DNA of 64,000 nt from RPQJ01 sp963823535 (GTDB taxonomy: Bacteria > Pseudomonadota > Gammaproteobacteria > Steroidobacterales > Steroidobacteraceae). Below are positions 63,322-64,000 of this stretch, one piece after another (within the stretch, counting starts at the first letter, position 1; each line of letters begins with the position of its first letter). A program made the position numbers and the translations under genes. The stretch spans positions 248,001-312,000 of the forward strand of contig CAWGLZ010000001.1 in NCBI GenBank assembly GCA_963823535.1, in the 5' to 3' direction. The notes below the pieces were generated by a model. It was not told the origin of the DNA, ran no database searches, and saw nothing but the letters and a program-made list of their open reading frames with translations.

Positions 63322-64000
63322 ATGATCATCCGCAGGTCAAATCCACGGCAGCTGGCACTGGATGAGCCCATCCGGCACCCGGAAGGCCACAAGCGGCCCA
63401 TGACGCGACGCGACTTCCTCGCGCAGGGCTTCAGCGCCGGCCTCGGGACGGTCGTTGCGCCGACGGTCTTCGGTCTGTTCGCCAATCCGCGCGAGGCGAT
63501 GGCAGCGCTGTCCCCGGACCTCGAGGCGCTGCGGGCGAGCTGCGGCATCGAGGTGCTCGGCGCGGGCAAGATTCCCTTCATCTGCTTCGACCTGGCGGGC
63601 GGCGCCAACATGGTGGGCTCGAACGTCCTGGTCGGCGGCCCGGGCGGGCAGCTCGACTTCCTGTCGACGGCCGGCTACGCGAAGCTCGGGCTGCCTGGCG
63701 ACATGGTGCCGTCGCTGATCAATCCGGCGACCGGTCTCAGCTTCACCGACACCACCCTGGGCCTCGCGTTCCATTCCGACAGCGCGTTCCTGCGCGGCAT
63801 CGTCGAACGCGTGTCGCCCGGGACGGCTGCGAGCGTCAACGGGGCGGTGATTGCCGCCAGGTCCGAGAACGACACGGGCAACAATCCGCACAACCCCATG
63901 TACGGCATCTACCGCGCCGGCGCCAACGGTTCGCTCGCCACCCTGGTCGGGTCGCGGGCGTCGGACTCCGGCGGCAATTCGATGGCCCCGGCCGGCCTGG
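63322..64000 (+). CDS. Tat-exported DUF1501-like protein (3' end outside window)
   Basis: The open frame from ATG 63322 runs off the right edge; 226 residues are visible. It has a twin-arginine signal (TRRDFLAQGFSAGLG) and then FICFDLAGGANMVGSN, the start of the DUF1501/alkaline-phosphatase-like fold. A ribosome site (AGGAAGG) lies 4-5 bases upstream. DUF1501 proteins are commonly paired with haem-domain proteins such as DUF1592/DUF1588 in other bacteria, and here the neighbours are haem-motif lipoproteins. Substrate unknown. Confidence 0.72.
   Translation, partial: MIIRRSNPRQLALDEPIRHPEGHKRPMTRRDFLAQGFSAGLGTVVAPTVFGLFANPREAMAALSPDLEALRASCGIEVLGAGKIPFICFDLAGGANMVGSNVLVGGPGGQLDFLSTAGYAKLGLPGDMVPSLINPATGLSFTDTTLGLAFHSDSAFLRGIVERVSPGTAASVNGAVIAARSENDTGNNPHNPMYGIYRAGANGSLATLVGSRASDSGGNSMAPAGL

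Overview
The window is a GC-rich (roughly two-thirds G+C), densely coded stretch of bacterial chromosome, most likely from an aerobic gammaproteobacterium. Pointers are the fused RlmKL rRNA methyltransferase, AceK beside isocitrate dehydrogenase, the gamma-glutamylputrescine (Puu) and PotFGHI polyamine genes, a CusCBA copper efflux set, a TonB-dependent receptor and many Sec, Tat and lipoprotein signals. I cannot name the genus. I see no rRNA, tRNA, CRISPR array, insertion sequence, integrase or phage gene.

Layout. 1-6.4 kb: housekeeping genes on the plus strand (DnaQ-type exonuclease/GIY-YIG fusion cut by the left edge, rlmKL, queD, an AmpG-like MFS transporter, an acetyltransferase/nitrilase fusion). 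6.4-18.4 kb: a polyamine block. puuA-puuB run left, and puuD, a second puuA-like gene, spuC, two paralogous polyamine-binding lipoproteins and potG-potH-potI run right. Together they import putrescine-like amines and degrade them by the glutamylation route and by transamination; no puuC-type aldehyde dehydrogenase is present. 18.4-22.3 kb: a polyphosphate glucokinase-like gene, a YbdL/YafV transaminase and omega-amidase pair, and a Cys/Met-metabolism PLP enzyme. 22.4-29.5 kb: a membrane-anchored winged-helix/TPR regulator, an ATP/ADP-translocase-like carrier with an added Ig-like domain, then a secreted metallophosphatase fused to a degenerate kinase fold, next to a secreted kinase-like protein. 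29.5-36.8 kb: a TonB-dependent receptor flanked by two more TolB/FlgO-like TPR membrane proteins. 36.9-41.6 kb: icd, aceK and an ArnT-like glycosyltransferase in one leftward operon. 41.6-51.8 kb: a copper block (sialidase-fold lipoprotein, CopL-like Cys/His-rich secreted protein, cusC, cusB, cusA and a frameshifted copper P-type ATPase). 51.8-53.5 kb: an AT-rich island, agmatine deiminase aguA, a macrodomain gene remnant and a 42-residue membrane peptide. 53.5-64 kb: two divergent gene sets for exported proteins. Leftward: a PD40/cytochrome lipoprotein, two outer-membrane barrel proteins, TlpA, DUF4266 and DUF3570. Rightward: a monohaem cytochrome-like gene, a LamG/dihaem lipoprotein and a Tat-exported DUF1501-like protein. 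Two tandem CRP-like sites lie between them.

The two most interesting items are the secreted kinase/phosphatase-pseudokinase pair (26.5-29.5 kb) and the divergent haem/outer-membrane cluster (53.5-64 kb), which I cannot match to a described pathway. Apparent single-base frameshifts concentrate in the last 14 kb (copA, aguA, macrodomain remnant, cytochrome gene, LamG gene) and are absent from the first 50 kb. Either local sequence error or real decay could explain this.
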